Below are positions 1 to 6,757 of a stretch of DNA of 12,837 nucleotides, piece after piece; positions within the stretch are counted from its first letter, which is position 1, and every line of letters begins with the position of its first letter. The notes beneath the pieces are model-generated. The model had not been told where the DNA came from. It did not search any database and was given only the letters and a program-made list of their open reading frames with translations. The DNA is from Alphaproteobacteria bacterium. GTDB lineage: Bacteria > Pseudomonadota > Alphaproteobacteria > DAOWDM01. Location: the NCBI GenBank assembly GCA_030639035.1, contig DAOWDM010000182.1:1-12837 (forward strand), in the 5' to 3' direction. The position numbers and the translations under genes were made by a program.

Positions 1-460
1 CATCTACTGCTTCAACTTCAAGATTTAAGCGTTCATCAGGATATAAAGGTGTAAGATTATCAAAGTTTGTACGTAACCTTACATTTTTAGGGTCTTCAAA
101 ATTTATTTTTTCTACTTTTATAAGTGCAAAATATCTTTCACTGTCTTTTGGAGCACGTATCTGCCCTTCAACTGTATCTCCTGTACGAAGTGCAAATTTC
201 TTTATTTGACTTGGAGAAACATATATATCATCAGGACCAGCAAGGTAATTTGATTGAGGAGAACGTAAAAATCCAAAACCATCCTGCAGAACTTCTATAA
301 CACCTTCACCATAAATGGTTGTATTATTTGCAGCTAGATTTTTTAATATTGCAAACATCAAATCCTGCTTACGCATTGTTGAAGCGTTTTCAATATTTAA
401 CTCTTTAGCTAACTCTACTAGTTCGTTAGCATTTTTTTTCTTTAATTCTGTAAGATGCAT
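1..460 (-). CDS. rho: Transcription termination factor Rho, N-terminal part (cut by window edge)
   Basis: Hexameric RNA helicase that ends transcription at Rho-dependent sites. Only the first 153 codons lie in the window; the ATPase domain is outside. Residues 1-45 (MHLTELKKKNANELVELAKE at the start) match the helical Rho N-terminal domain. Residues ~47-125 form the cold-shock-like RNA-binding domain, with the RNP1 motif GFGFLRSP at 61-68 and DDIYVSPSQIKKF at 78-89. The stretch VRLRTNFDNLTPLYPDERL (127-145) is a typical Rho linker before the ATPase domain. The start ATG at 460-458 is preceded by AGG about 6 nt upstream. It reads away from maf, so both genes leave the putative origin in the direction of fork movement. 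The identification is firm; only the fragment is visible. Confidence 0.97.
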   Translation of the reverse strand, partial: MHLTELKKKNANELVELAKELNIENASTMRKQDLMFAILKNLAANNTTIYGEGVIEVLQDGFGFLRSPQSNYLAGPDDIYVSPSQIKKFALRTGDTVEGQIRAPKDSERYFALIKVEKINFEDPKNVRLRTNFDNLTPLYPDERLNLEVEAVD

Positions 461-528
461 TTTTGACCTGTTATTTGCAGATTGTTTTTGAAAATTATAA
501 AAGGAAAATAGATTGTAAGAGTGATTAG

Positions 529-537
529 TGTGAATAA
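529..537 (-). promoter_or_regulatory. DnaA box TTATTCACA (perfect)
   Basis: The plus strand reads TGTGAATAA, a perfect reverse match to TTATNCACA. It lies at the expected transcription start of the candidate rho promoter (562-567 and 539-544), so DnaA bound here could also affect rho. Confidence 0.55.
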
Positions 538-538
538 A

Positions 539-567
539 GAGATATAGAATATAGTAGTTCAAGTCAA
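539..567 (-). promoter_or_regulatory. Candidate rho promoter
   Basis: On the minus strand, TTGACT (567-562), a 17-nt spacer, and TATCTC (544-539). The -35 is good and the -10 weak (TAT plus three mismatches). It lies about 80 nt upstream of the rho start, leaving a short AT-rich leader. Confidence 0.35.
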
Positions 568-676
568 ACTTGTTTTTAAAAAAGTTATTTTTTTTCAACT
601 ATAATAATAAATTTAAATAAGATTGTTGTAGTTTGTAGATGCTTCTTAGTAATGTGGATTAAATTTTATTAACAAG

Positions 677-685
677 TTATCCACA
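677..685 (+). promoter_or_regulatory. DnaA box TTATCCACA (perfect consensus)
   Basis: Exact match to the strongest DnaA box sequence, in the middle of the rho-maf gap, 15 nt from a one-mismatch box on the other strand (653-661). Confidence 0.6.
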
Positions 686-774
686 GATTTTTATTATTTA
701 AGAAATTTTATATTAAAACCTGTTAGTAAGTCTATGAAAGTCTGATATTTACTAATAAATAAATTAGTGAAAAG

Positions 775-783
775 TGTGAATAA
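775..783 (-). promoter_or_regulatory. DnaA box TTATTCACA (perfect)
   Basis: The plus strand reads TGTGAATAA, the same 9-mer as at 529-537 and in the same orientation, 246 bases apart start to start. Confidence 0.55.
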
Positions 784-925
784 CTTTTTTATCCTTTTTT
801 TAAATTAGTTAGTGTAATTTTTTTTATACATGTTGAAATTTAAGTGGTTAATGTTGTAGAAAGTTTAATAATATTTTGCAAGTCTGTAGATTTGTCAAGT
901 TATCCCCATTATTCAGGTTATTCAT

Positions 926-1522
926 ATGATTTCATCAATAATATTAGCTTCAGGAAGTGAAATAAGAGCAAAAATACTGAAAGATTCAGGTGTTTCTTGT
1001 GTTATTTATCCAGCTGATATAGATGAAAAAAAATATAAAGATGATTTTAAAAAATCTAAAAATATAAAAGACTCCGTTGAGACTCTAGCAGAATTAAAAG
1101 CACTTCATGTTTCAAAAAAACATAATGATAAGATTGTTATTGGAGCAGATCAAATACTTGAATGTGATGGAGTATGGTTTGATAAACCTGAAAATACTGC
1201 TCAAGCAAAGGAACATCTTAAAATTCTTCGTGATAGAACTCATAATCTTGTCAGTGGTGTTGCAGTTGTCAAAAATGGTGAATGTATCTGGCGTTATTCA
1301 GAATGTATAAAAATGACTATGAGAGATTTTAGTGATGATTTTCTGGACTATTATATAGAATCTACAAAATATGATATATGCAGTTCTGTTGGAGCGTATC
1401 AATTAGAAGGAATAGGCTCACAGATGTTTTTAAAAATTGAAGGGTGTTATTTTTCAATTCTTGGACTACCATTGATACCATTATTAAAGTTTTTACGCAG
1501 TATAGGTATTTTAAAAACATGA
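926..1522 (+). CDS. maf: Maf family nucleoside triphosphate pyrophosphatase, YceF-like
   Basis: Cytosolic house-cleaning enzyme that hydrolyses non-canonical or modified nucleoside triphosphates to monophosphates. The 198 residues are the usual family length. The N-terminal motif ILASGSEIRAKILKDSGV (6-23) corresponds to LASxSPRRxxLL, and GADQ (73-76, Asp75 the likely catalytic acid) is followed by DKP (86-88). SVGAYQLEGIG and LEGCYFSILGLPL-like segments near the C-terminus match the family. The GADQ rather than ADT form resembles the YceF subgroup, which prefers m7GTP; that substrate is inferred. The SPRR box is changed to SEIRAK, an alphaproteobacterial-style variant. ATG at 926 overlaps a degenerate DnaA box, and only a weak AGG lies 8 nt upstream. 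The stop overlaps the aroE start (ATGA), so the two are translationally coupled. Confidence 0.9.
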   Translation: MISSIILASGSEIRAKILKDSGVSCVIYPADIDEKKYKDDFKKSKNIKDSVETLAELKALHVSKKHNDKIVIGADQILECDGVWFDKPENTAQAKEHLKILRDRTHNLVSGVAVVKNGECIWRYSECIKMTMRDFSDDFLDYYIESTKYDICSSVGAYQLEGIGSQMFLKIEGCYFSILGLPLIPLLKFLRSIGILKT

Positions 1523-2355
1523 TTTCAGGAAAAACTAAACTTGCTGGTGTTATAGGATACCCTATTGAACATTCAAAATCTCCGCTAATACATAATTATT
1601 GGCTGAAAGAATATGACATAGACGGTGTTTATATTCCTTTGTCTGTAAAACCTGAAAATCTTGAAGAAGTATTACGAGCTTTACCTAAAATGGGTTTTAA
1701 AGGTGTTAATATAACAGTTCCTCATAAAGTAGCTGCTCTTGAAATAGTAGATACTGTTACTGATAATGCAAAACGTATAGGTGCTGTAAATACCGTTATA
1801 GTTCAAGATGATGGAAGTCTTACAGGTGATAATACTGATGGATTTGGTTTTATTGAAAATCTTAAAGTTTCATGTCCTGAATGGAAATGCAGCAACGGGT
1901 TTGTAGTTGTATTTGGTTCAGGAGGAGCTTCAAGAGCTGTTTGTGCTGCATTAATGGACGCAGGTGTAAAAGAAATACGTGTAGTTAATAGAACTCCTGA
2001 AAAAGCAGAAAATATGATTGCTGATTTAGGTGGTAAACTTGTTCAAGTTCCATGGAGTGAAAAAGCAGATTGTATTGATGGAGCTTCGATGATTGTAAAT
2101 ACAACAACTATGGGTATGAAAGACGTTCCTCAGTTTGATATAAATCTTTCGTTATTATCTTCGCAGGCTGTTGTTTATGATATTGTTTATTCTCCTTTGA
2201 AAACAGGATTACTTAGAAGAGCAGGAGTAAGAGGAAATTGGACAGTAGGCGGATTAGGTATGCTTTTACATCAGGCAAAATCTGGTTTTGAAGCATGGTT
2301 TGGTAAAAAACCAGAAGTTACAAAAGAATTATATGATTTTATAGCTGAAAAATAA
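1519..2355 (+). CDS. aroE: Shikimate dehydrogenase (NADP+)
   Basis: Reduces 3-dehydroshikimate to shikimate in the aromatic amino acid pathway; cytosolic. The chosen ATG at 1519 overlaps the maf stop by ATGA and gives 278 residues starting MISGKTKLAGVIGYPIEHSK; an upstream in-frame GTG at 1444 lies deep inside maf and adds a non-homologous extension. Substrate site: SKSP at 19-22, NITVPHK at 64-70 with catalytic Lys70, and GDNTDGFG at 103-110 with catalytic partner Asp107. The nucleotide-binding loop GSGGASRA lies at 133-140, and VNRTP (156-160) is the NADP 2'-phosphate contact. NTTTMGM (194-200), DIVYSPLKT and GLGMLLHQA (with Gln252) complete the set. All key residues are present, so the enzyme should be active. 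The gap to coaE holds a palindromic repeat. Confidence 0.97.
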   Translation: MISGKTKLAGVIGYPIEHSKSPLIHNYWLKEYDIDGVYIPLSVKPENLEEVLRALPKMGFKGVNITVPHKVAALEIVDTVTDNAKRIGAVNTVIVQDDGSLTGDNTDGFGFIENLKVSCPEWKCSNGFVVVFGSGGASRAVCAALMDAGVKEIRVVNRTPEKAENMIADLGGKLVQVPWSEKADCIDGASMIVNTTTMGMKDVPQFDINLSLLSSQAVVYDIVYSPLKTGLLRRAGVRGNWTVGGLGMLLHQAKSGFEAWFGKKPEVTKELYDFIAEK

Positions 2356-2370
2356 TAATAAGAAAAAAGT

Positions 2371-2398
2371 AGATCCTGAAACGAGTTCAGGATGACGA
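2371..2398. repeat. Palindromic repeat unit 1 (GATCC...ATGAC type)
   Basis: Perfect 8-bp hairpin ATCCTGAA (2373-2380) and TTCAGGAT (2386-2393) with loop ACGAG, ending in GATGAC. It has the same ends as the units around 3690 and 11631-11869. It sits in the aroE-coaE gap, has no T-tract on either side, and is therefore unlikely to be a strong terminator. Confidence 0.7.
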
Positions 2399-2420
2399 TA
2401 GAGAAAAATAGTTTTTTAAA

Positions 2421-3008
2421 ATGGTTATTTTAGGTCTTACTGGTTCTATATGTATGGGGAAAAGTACAGTTGCTAATATGTTTAAGCAGCTTGATATTCC
2501 TGTATTTGATGCAGATAAAGTTGTTCATAATCTGTTGTCTATGAAAAAAATCATTCAAATTGTAGGTGAGGCTTTTCCTGAATTGCTTATAAACGGATTT
2601 ATTGACCGTAAAATTCTTGGAAAACAGGTTTTTGATGATGAACAGGCTCTTAAAAAACTAGAAAATATTTTACATCCTATTGTTTTTGAAGAAAAAAATA
2701 AATTTATAAAACTCAATGAAAAAAATAAAGAAACTATAGTTGTTTTAGATATTCCTTTGTTGTTTGAAACAGGGTGGAATAATTTTTGTGATTTTGTAAT
2801 AGTTGTTGATGCTCCTGATTCTGTTCAAAAAACTAGAGCTTTATCCCGCTCAGGAATGACTGTTCAAAAGTTTGAAAAAATTAAAAAACAGCAAATGTCT
2901 AATGATATAAAACGTATGAAAGCTGATTTTGTGGTATCTACAGATTTAAAAGAGCATGAAACATTGCAGCAGCTTGTTAAAATAATAAAAGAAATCAGGA
3001 AAGAATAA
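2421..3008 (+). CDS. coaE: Dephospho-CoA kinase
   Basis: Catalyses the last step of coenzyme A synthesis, ATP-dependent phosphorylation of the 3'-hydroxyl of dephospho-CoA. The 195 residues are normal for the family. Walker A is GSICMGKS (8-15), where the usual GIGMGKS loop has Cys11 in place of Gly; the GxxxxGKS pattern itself is intact. FDADKVVH (29-36) is the CoA-binding DAD motif, and IPLLFETGW in mid-protein and RSGMT followed by the lid region KKQQMSNDIKRMKADF match CoaE. No clear Shine-Dalgarno precedes the ATG. dnaQ starts 2 nt after the stop. Confidence 0.96.
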   Translation: MVILGLTGSICMGKSTVANMFKQLDIPVFDADKVVHNLLSMKKIIQIVGEAFPELLINGFIDRKILGKQVFDDEQALKKLENILHPIVFEEKNKFIKLNEKNKETIVVLDIPLLFETGWNNFCDFVIVVDAPDSVQKTRALSRSGMTVQKFEKIKKQQMSNDIKRMKADFVVSTDLKEHETLQQLVKIIKEIRKE

Positions 3009-3010
3009 AT

Positions 3011-3685
3011 ATGCGTGAAATAGTTCTCGATACTGAAACTACAGGTTTTTATCATAATGGAGGTGATAGAATCGTAGAAATTGGCTGTGTAGAGCTTATT
3101 AATCATGTAGCTACAGGAAAAGTCTATCATCAACAGATAAATCCTGAACGTGAAATGCCTGAAGCTGCTTATAAAGTTCACGGATTATCTACTGAACTTT
3201 TATCAAGCAAGCCAAAATTTGCTGAAATAGTAGATGATTTTTTAGCTTTTATAGGAAATGACAAGCTTGTAATTCACAACGCAAGTTTTGACATGAATTT
3301 TCTAAATGCAGAGTTTAAAAGAGCTGGATATAAAGAAATTCCTATGGAAAGAGCTATTGATACTCTTGCTATTGCACGTAAAAAATTTCCTGGAATGAAA
3401 AATAATTTGGACGTGTTATGTCAAAGATTTAAAATTGATAACTCAACAAGAACCAAACATGGAGCATTATTAGATTCAGAATTATTGTCTGAAGTATATT
3501 TAGAATTACTTGGCGGAAGAGAATTTAATTTTTTACAAAATAAAAACGACCTTCTGAAAAATAATGAAATTAAATCAACAGATAAAAAATACAGAATTCC
3601 ACGACCTCATGCTCCAAAAGAACACGAACTTGCAGAACATAATGAGTTTATGCAGAAAATTATAAAACCAATATGGTTTGAATAA
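3011..3685 (+). CDS. dnaQ: DNA polymerase III epsilon subunit, 3'-5' proofreading exonuclease
   Basis: Proofreading subunit of the replicative polymerase. DEDDh exonuclease motifs are complete: Exo I DTETTG (Asp7, Glu9), Exo II HNASFDMNF with Asp94, Exo III HGALLDSELL with His150 and Asp155. Length is 224 residues. The C-terminal part after ~170 is a charged linker ending in IIKPIWFE, as in other alphaproteobacterial DnaQ proteins, where the tail contacts the alpha subunit. It starts 2 nt after the coaE stop, with AGGA inside the end of coaE as its ribosome site, so it is in the same transcript. It is followed by a palindromic repeat and the convergent secB. Confidence 0.95.
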   Translation: MREIVLDTETTGFYHNGGDRIVEIGCVELINHVATGKVYHQQINPEREMPEAAYKVHGLSTELLSSKPKFAEIVDDFLAFIGNDKLVIHNASFDMNFLNAEFKRAGYKEIPMERAIDTLAIARKKFPGMKNNLDVLCQRFKIDNSTRTKHGALLDSELLSEVYLELLGGREFNFLQNKNDLLKNNEIKSTDKKYRIPRPHAPKEHELAEHNEFMQKIIKPIWFE

Positions 3686-3689
3686 AAAG

Positions 3690-3723
3690 ACTGGATTCCC
3701 AGCCCTGAAGGGCTGAGAATGAC
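3690..3723. repeat. Palindromic repeat unit 2 between convergent dnaQ and secB
   Basis: Arms ATTCCCAGCCC (3695-3705) and GGGCTGAGAAT (3710-3720) with loop TGAA pair over 10 of 11 positions. The single C/A mismatch becomes a G-U wobble in RNA read from the minus strand. It is flanked by CTGG and GAC as in units 6 and 7. It may help separate the two convergent transcripts, but no T-tract follows on either side. Confidence 0.75.
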
Positions 3724-3739
3724 AGTTATTGGAATTGGT

Positions 3740-4255
3740 TTAGTTAATTGTTTTGTCTTTTGAAGTTTCTTGACTTGTTTGTTCTTTTTTCATTTGTTCC
3801 TGACGTTTGCTGTAAAGAGTTACAAAATCAATAGGAGCAATCATCAGTGGAGGGAAGCCACCGTCACGAACTGCATCACAGATTATTGAACGTGCAAATG
3901 GGAACATATGACGAGGAACTTCTATAAGGAGCATAGGTTCAATATGTTCTTTTTCAACATTAAGAGTAACAACGCTGCTGTAAACAAGCTCTACAATAAA
4001 AGCGACTTTATCTTCGATTTTACCTTCAATGCTAAATTTTAAATCAACACCAAAAGTATTTTTATCGTCAAGTCTTCCAGCCTGAATATCAACACCTATT
4101 TCAATGCTTGGAGCTTGTTTCATTTCGTTGAAAATCTGCGGAGCATGAGGAGATTCAAAAGAAAAGTCTTTTATAAACTGACCATTTATGAAAAGAGGAA
4201 CTGCATTAGGATTGGTTTCCTGTGAAATAGCGATTTTTTCGTCTTTTTTACTCAT
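3740..4255 (-). CDS. secB: Protein-export chaperone SecB
   Basis: Tetrameric cytosolic chaperone that holds preproteins unfolded and passes them to SecA. The start at 4255 (MSKKDEKIAI) gives 171 residues; a TTG at 4312 would add 19 residues with no family match. Matching stretches are IFINGQF-like LFINGQFIKDFSFESP (21-36), DIQAGRL (56-62), VAFIVELVYSSVVTLNV (84-100) and IEVPRHMFPFARSIICD (111-127), followed by RDGGFPPLMIAPIDFVTLY (130-148). The tail after 150 is polar, as usual. It lies 57 nt after fxsA on the same strand and probably shares its transcript, but has its own strong ribosome site. Confidence 0.95.
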   Translation of the reverse strand: MSKKDEKIAISQETNPNAVPLFINGQFIKDFSFESPHAPQIFNEMKQAPSIEIGVDIQAGRLDDKNTFGVDLKFSIEGKIEDKVAFIVELVYSSVVTLNVEKEHIEPMLLIEVPRHMFPFARSIICDAVRDGGFPPLMIAPIDFVTLYSKRQEQMKKEQTSQETSKDKTIN

Positions 4256-4260
4256 TATTA

Positions 4261-4267
4261 TCTCCTG
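4261..4267 (-). promoter_or_regulatory. Ribosome binding site that fixes the secB start
   Basis: The minus strand reads CAGGAGA (4267-4261), 5 nt before the ATG at 4255. It is one of the best Shine-Dalgarno sequences in the window and argues against the upstream TTG. Confidence 0.7.
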
Positions 4268-4312
4268 ATTAAACTGATTAGTTGAATTACCATAAATTGT
4301 TTTAATACGCAA

Positions 4313-4795
4313 TCAATCAGTATTTTTATCATTATTAATATTTTCATCAATATCTTTATATTCAACATCAATAATTTTTGAATTAGAAAATTCAGAACTT
4401 TCATGCGGAGTGTTGCTATAATGAAACGAATCTATATTTGATATATTTAACCGCTTTGTAAGAAAAATTCTTAAATATTCTCTTACTTTTGGGATAAATA
4501 GTAAAAATCCAATACTGTCTGTTACAAAACCTGGTGTTAAAAGTGTTAATCCAGCTATTAATAAACATGCTCCGTCAAAGACTTCTTTTAATGGAGGTTC
4601 AAGACGGTCAATGCTTTGTTTAAGACGAAATAATATTGCTAAGCCTTGAAGACGCAGTAGAAAAGTTCCAGCGGCAGCAGTAGCTATAATAATAAAAAGT
4701 GTAGGAAAAAGCCCTATAATCTCACCAACATATAACAAAATAGCTATTTCCAGCAAAGGCGTTATAATAAAAATTATAAAAAGTAATGTAACCAT
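4313..4795 (-). CDS. fxsA: FxsA family inner-membrane protein
   Basis: Small membrane protein named for suppressing F-exclusion of phage T7 in E. coli; its normal role is unclear. Three hydrophobic segments are visible at about residues 2-22, 26-46 and 74-101. The family signature LLTPGFVTDSIGFLL is at 85-99 and LLEIAILLYVGEIIG at 14-28. The tail after ~115 is hydrophilic and acidic (DIDENINNDKNTD), as often in FxsA. Length is 160 residues. It is first in a two-gene fxsA-secB unit and divergent from the Tim44 gene, a neighbourhood common in alphaproteobacteria. The ribosome site is weak (GGAT or AGAG upstream). Confidence 0.9.
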   Translation of the reverse strand: MVTLLFIIFIITPLLEIAILLYVGEIIGLFPTLFIIIATAAAGTFLLRLQGLAILFRLKQSIDRLEPPLKEVFDGACLLIAGLTLLTPGFVTDSIGFLLFIPKVREYLRIFLTKRLNISNIDSFHYSNTPHESSEFSNSKIIDVEYKDIDENINNDKNTD

Positions 4796-4797
4796 GC

Positions 4798-4826
4798 TTG
4801 CTCTTTATCCTATGACAGCGTATTTA
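4798..4826 (+). promoter_or_regulatory. Candidate promoter of the timA-mltA group
   Basis: TTGCTC (4798-4803), 17-nt spacer, TATTTA (4821-4826), with an expected start near 4833, about 40 nt before the timA ATG. Both boxes are imperfect, and the -35 overlaps the start region of the divergent fxsA. Confidence 0.3.
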
Positions 4827-4871
4827 TATATTATGAAATATTGTTTTTATTATCTATAGAAAATGTAGCAC

Positions 4872-5528
4872 ATGAATGAAGGTTCTCAATTTATTGATTT
4901 AATTTTTTTAGGCATTATAGCATTAATGCTTATTAAACGTCTGTTAAACGTTCTTGGTCAATCTCCAGAGGACGAAGACGATTCTGTATCGGAAAAAACT
5001 TCTAAAAAAGAAGCTGTACAAGATAATGTTATTAATCTTTCAAGCCACAGACCTCTTGAAAAAGAAGAAAAGCTGTCAGAAACAGATAGAGTATTGAATG
5101 AAATTCAAAAAATGGATTCTACATTTAATACTAAAAGTTTCTTAAGTGGTGCTGTTACAGCCTTTAAAATGATAGTTCGAGCATTTACCGATTGTGATGT
5201 TGGTACGTTGCGTTTATTGCTTAGTGAAGATGTATTTAAACAGTTTAGCTCAGCTATTGACGATAGAATGAAATCAGAGGAAAAAACTGAGGTTGAAATT
5301 GTTAGAGTCGTATCAAAAGAAATTACTAATGTAAAAATAATCGAAAACATTGCAAATGTTGAGGTAAAATTTGTTACAGAACAGCATAATATAGTTCGTG
5401 ATAAAGAAGGCAATGTCATAAAAGGCAGTTTAGATAGGGTTGAAACTATCACAGATATATGGACATTTTCACGAAACCTTCGTTTGAAAAATCCAAACTG
5501 GATTCTGGTTGGAACTAAAAGCATATAG
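4872..5528 (+). CDS. timA: Tim44-domain inner-membrane protein (TimA-like)
   Basis: A single N-terminal membrane segment (about residues 7-26) is followed by an acidic, low-complexity linker (31-80). A C-terminal Tim44-like domain (about 86-218) begins SFLSGAVTAFKMIVRAFTDC and ends NPNWILVGTKSI. The homologous domain in mitochondrial Tim44 tethers Hsp70 to the import channel. The bacterial TimA protein of Caulobacter is a membrane protein of less certain role, so function here is inferred. Length is 218 residues. It stands immediately upstream of mltA and divergent from fxsA-secB, the usual alphaproteobacterial place. No good Shine-Dalgarno is seen before the ATG; the ATG at 4863 leads straight to a stop. 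Confidence 0.85.
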   Translation: MNEGSQFIDLIFLGIIALMLIKRLLNVLGQSPEDEDDSVSEKTSKKEAVQDNVINLSSHRPLEKEEKLSETDRVLNEIQKMDSTFNTKSFLSGAVTAFKMIVRAFTDCDVGTLRLLLSEDVFKQFSSAIDDRMKSEEKTEVEIVRVVSKEITNVKIIENIANVEVKFVTEQHNIVRDKEGNVIKGSLDRVETITDIWTFSRNLRLKNPNWILVGTKSI

Positions 5529-5538
5529 AACATTACAT

Positions 5539-6738
5539 ATGAAACTAAATTATAATATTAAAAACTTATTTAGCTTTGTAATGAATTATTTTACGGTTTT
5601 TTTTGCTTTGGCAATAGCTGTATCTATTTGCTTGTTTTTATGGAATTTAAAGCCTGTCCCCAAAGAAGATTTTAGGTTAAACCGTGTTTCATTTGCTCTG
5701 CTTCCAGAGTGGTATAATGACGATGTTACAGAGGCTTTACCTGCTCTTAAAAAGTCATGTAAAACTATTCTTAAATACTCATCTGATAAGAAAATCAGTG
5801 CTTTTAGCAAAGCAGGAGACTGGTATTTGCCTTGTAAGGCATTAGATGAAATTTCAGGTAAAAATAAAAAAGAAATGTATGACTACCTTGAAAAGTTTTT
5901 TGAACCATATCAGGTAACATTCAAAGGCAATAAAAACGGAACATTTACAGGTTATTACGAAGCCGAAATAAACGGTTCATTCAAGGCTGGGGGAAATTAT
6001 CTCTATCCTGTTTATGGTATGCCAAAAGATATTGTAAAGTTTGATTTAAGTGATTTTGCAGATGATGTTAAGTCTAAAAAAGTTGTTGCACAAATCACAA
6101 AAGGGAAAGTCGTTCCGTATCCGACACGAGCTGAAATTGACGGTGGTTATGGTATTTCTGCTCCTGTGCTTTTATGGGCAGATAATCCAGTTGATATTTT
6201 CATTACACACATTCAAGGTTCGGCACGTGTAAAAATGAAAGACGGCAGAACCATAAGAATAGGCTATGCTGGAAATAACGGCAGAAAATTTGTCGGTATA
6301 GGCAGTATTATGTCTCGTCAAGGTTTGCTCAAATCTGGAAAAAGCGGAATGCCCTCCATTCGTAAATGGCTTAATGAAAACCCTAAGAAAGCCAATGCTT
6401 TGATGGATAAAAATCCAAGATACATATTTTTCAGATTTATAAAAGGAGACGGACCTATAGGAGCAATGGGAATCCCACTTACTCCTGAACGTAGCATGGC
6501 TGTAGACAGGTCATATATTCCTTTGGGAGTGCCGTTATGGCTTAATACAACAGATCCTGACGGAAAGCCTTTAAACCGTCTTATGGTTGCACAAGACGTT
6601 GGTTCTGCAATAAAAGGCGGTGTAAGAGGGGATTTTTATTGGGGTTCTGGAGAATTTGCCTTTAACAAAGCAGGGCGAATGAAAAGCAAAGGTCAGTACT
6701 ACATGTTTTTGCCTCGAAAAGAACAGAAACAGCTATAA
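5539..6738 (+). CDS. mltA: Membrane-bound lytic murein transglycosylase A
   Basis: Cleaves the MurNAc-GlcNAc bond of peptidoglycan with formation of 1,6-anhydro ends; acts in the periplasm. The ATG at 5539 gives 399 residues; a TTG at 5509 lies within timA, and another ATG at 5581 starts right at the membrane segment (15-36). There is no lipobox, so this copy is anchored by an N-terminal helix, unlike the E. coli lipoprotein. MltA domain: GTFTGYYEAEINGS (134-147), PYPTRAEIDGG (193-203), WADNPVDIFITHIQGSAR (213-230). The C-terminal 3D domain has AQDVGSAIKGGVRGDFYWG (351-369); Asp353 is the likely catalytic acid and Asp365 the second conserved Asp. It begins 10 nt after timA. Confidence 0.94.
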   Translation: MKLNYNIKNLFSFVMNYFTVFFALAIAVSICLFLWNLKPVPKEDFRLNRVSFALLPEWYNDDVTEALPALKKSCKTILKYSSDKKISAFSKAGDWYLPCKALDEISGKNKKEMYDYLEKFFEPYQVTFKGNKNGTFTGYYEAEINGSFKAGGNYLYPVYGMPKDIVKFDLSDFADDVKSKKVVAQITKGKVVPYPTRAEIDGGYGISAPVLLWADNPVDIFITHIQGSARVKMKDGRTIRIGYAGNNGRKFVGIGSIMSRQGLLKSGKSGMPSIRKWLNENPKKANALMDKNPRYIFFRFIKGDGPIGAMGIPLTPERSMAVDRSYIPLGVPLWLNTTDPDGKPLNRLMVAQDVGSAIKGGVRGDFYWGSGEFAFNKAGRMKSKGQYYMFLPRKEQKQL

Positions 6739-6757
6739 AAGCGGATAAAAATAATAG

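Larger units (their letters stand above)
461..925. other. Putative chromosomal replication origin (oriC) between rho and maf
   Basis: Gene-free, very AT-rich stretch of 465 bases between two divergent genes. It holds three perfect matches to the DnaA box TTATNCACA (529-537 minus, 677-685 plus, 775-783 minus). It also has three one-mismatch copies: TAATCCACA at 653-661 minus, TTATCCCCA at 900-908 plus and TTATTCATA at 918-926 plus. Runs of pure A/T such as 575-625 and 690-716 could serve as the unwinding element. Known context: in alphaproteobacteria such as Caulobacter and the rhizobia the origin lies next to the maf-aroE-coaE-dnaQ cluster. Inference: this is oriC. I did not find a CtrA site with canonical TTAA-N7-TTAA spacing (one TTAA-N6-TTAA at 659-672) or GANTC sites. 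Confidence 0.6.

Noticed and set aside
659..672. CtrA binding site TTAA-N6-TTAA in the origin region
   Set aside because: The known site has seven bases between the halves, and TTAA pairs are common in such AT-rich sequence.
1444..1518. AroE start at GTG 1444
   Set aside because: Would overlap maf by 79 bases and add 25 residues that do not match AroE; ATG 1519 with ATGA coupling fits family length.
4256..4312. N-terminal extension of SecB from a TTG at 4312
   Set aside because: The 19 added residues do not match SecB, and a strong AGGAGA sits before the ATG at 4255.
5509..5538. MltA start at TTG 5509 inside timA
   Set aside because: Adds ten residues without family match before a normal N-terminal membrane segment; ATG 5539 is preferred, although its ribosome site is also weak.
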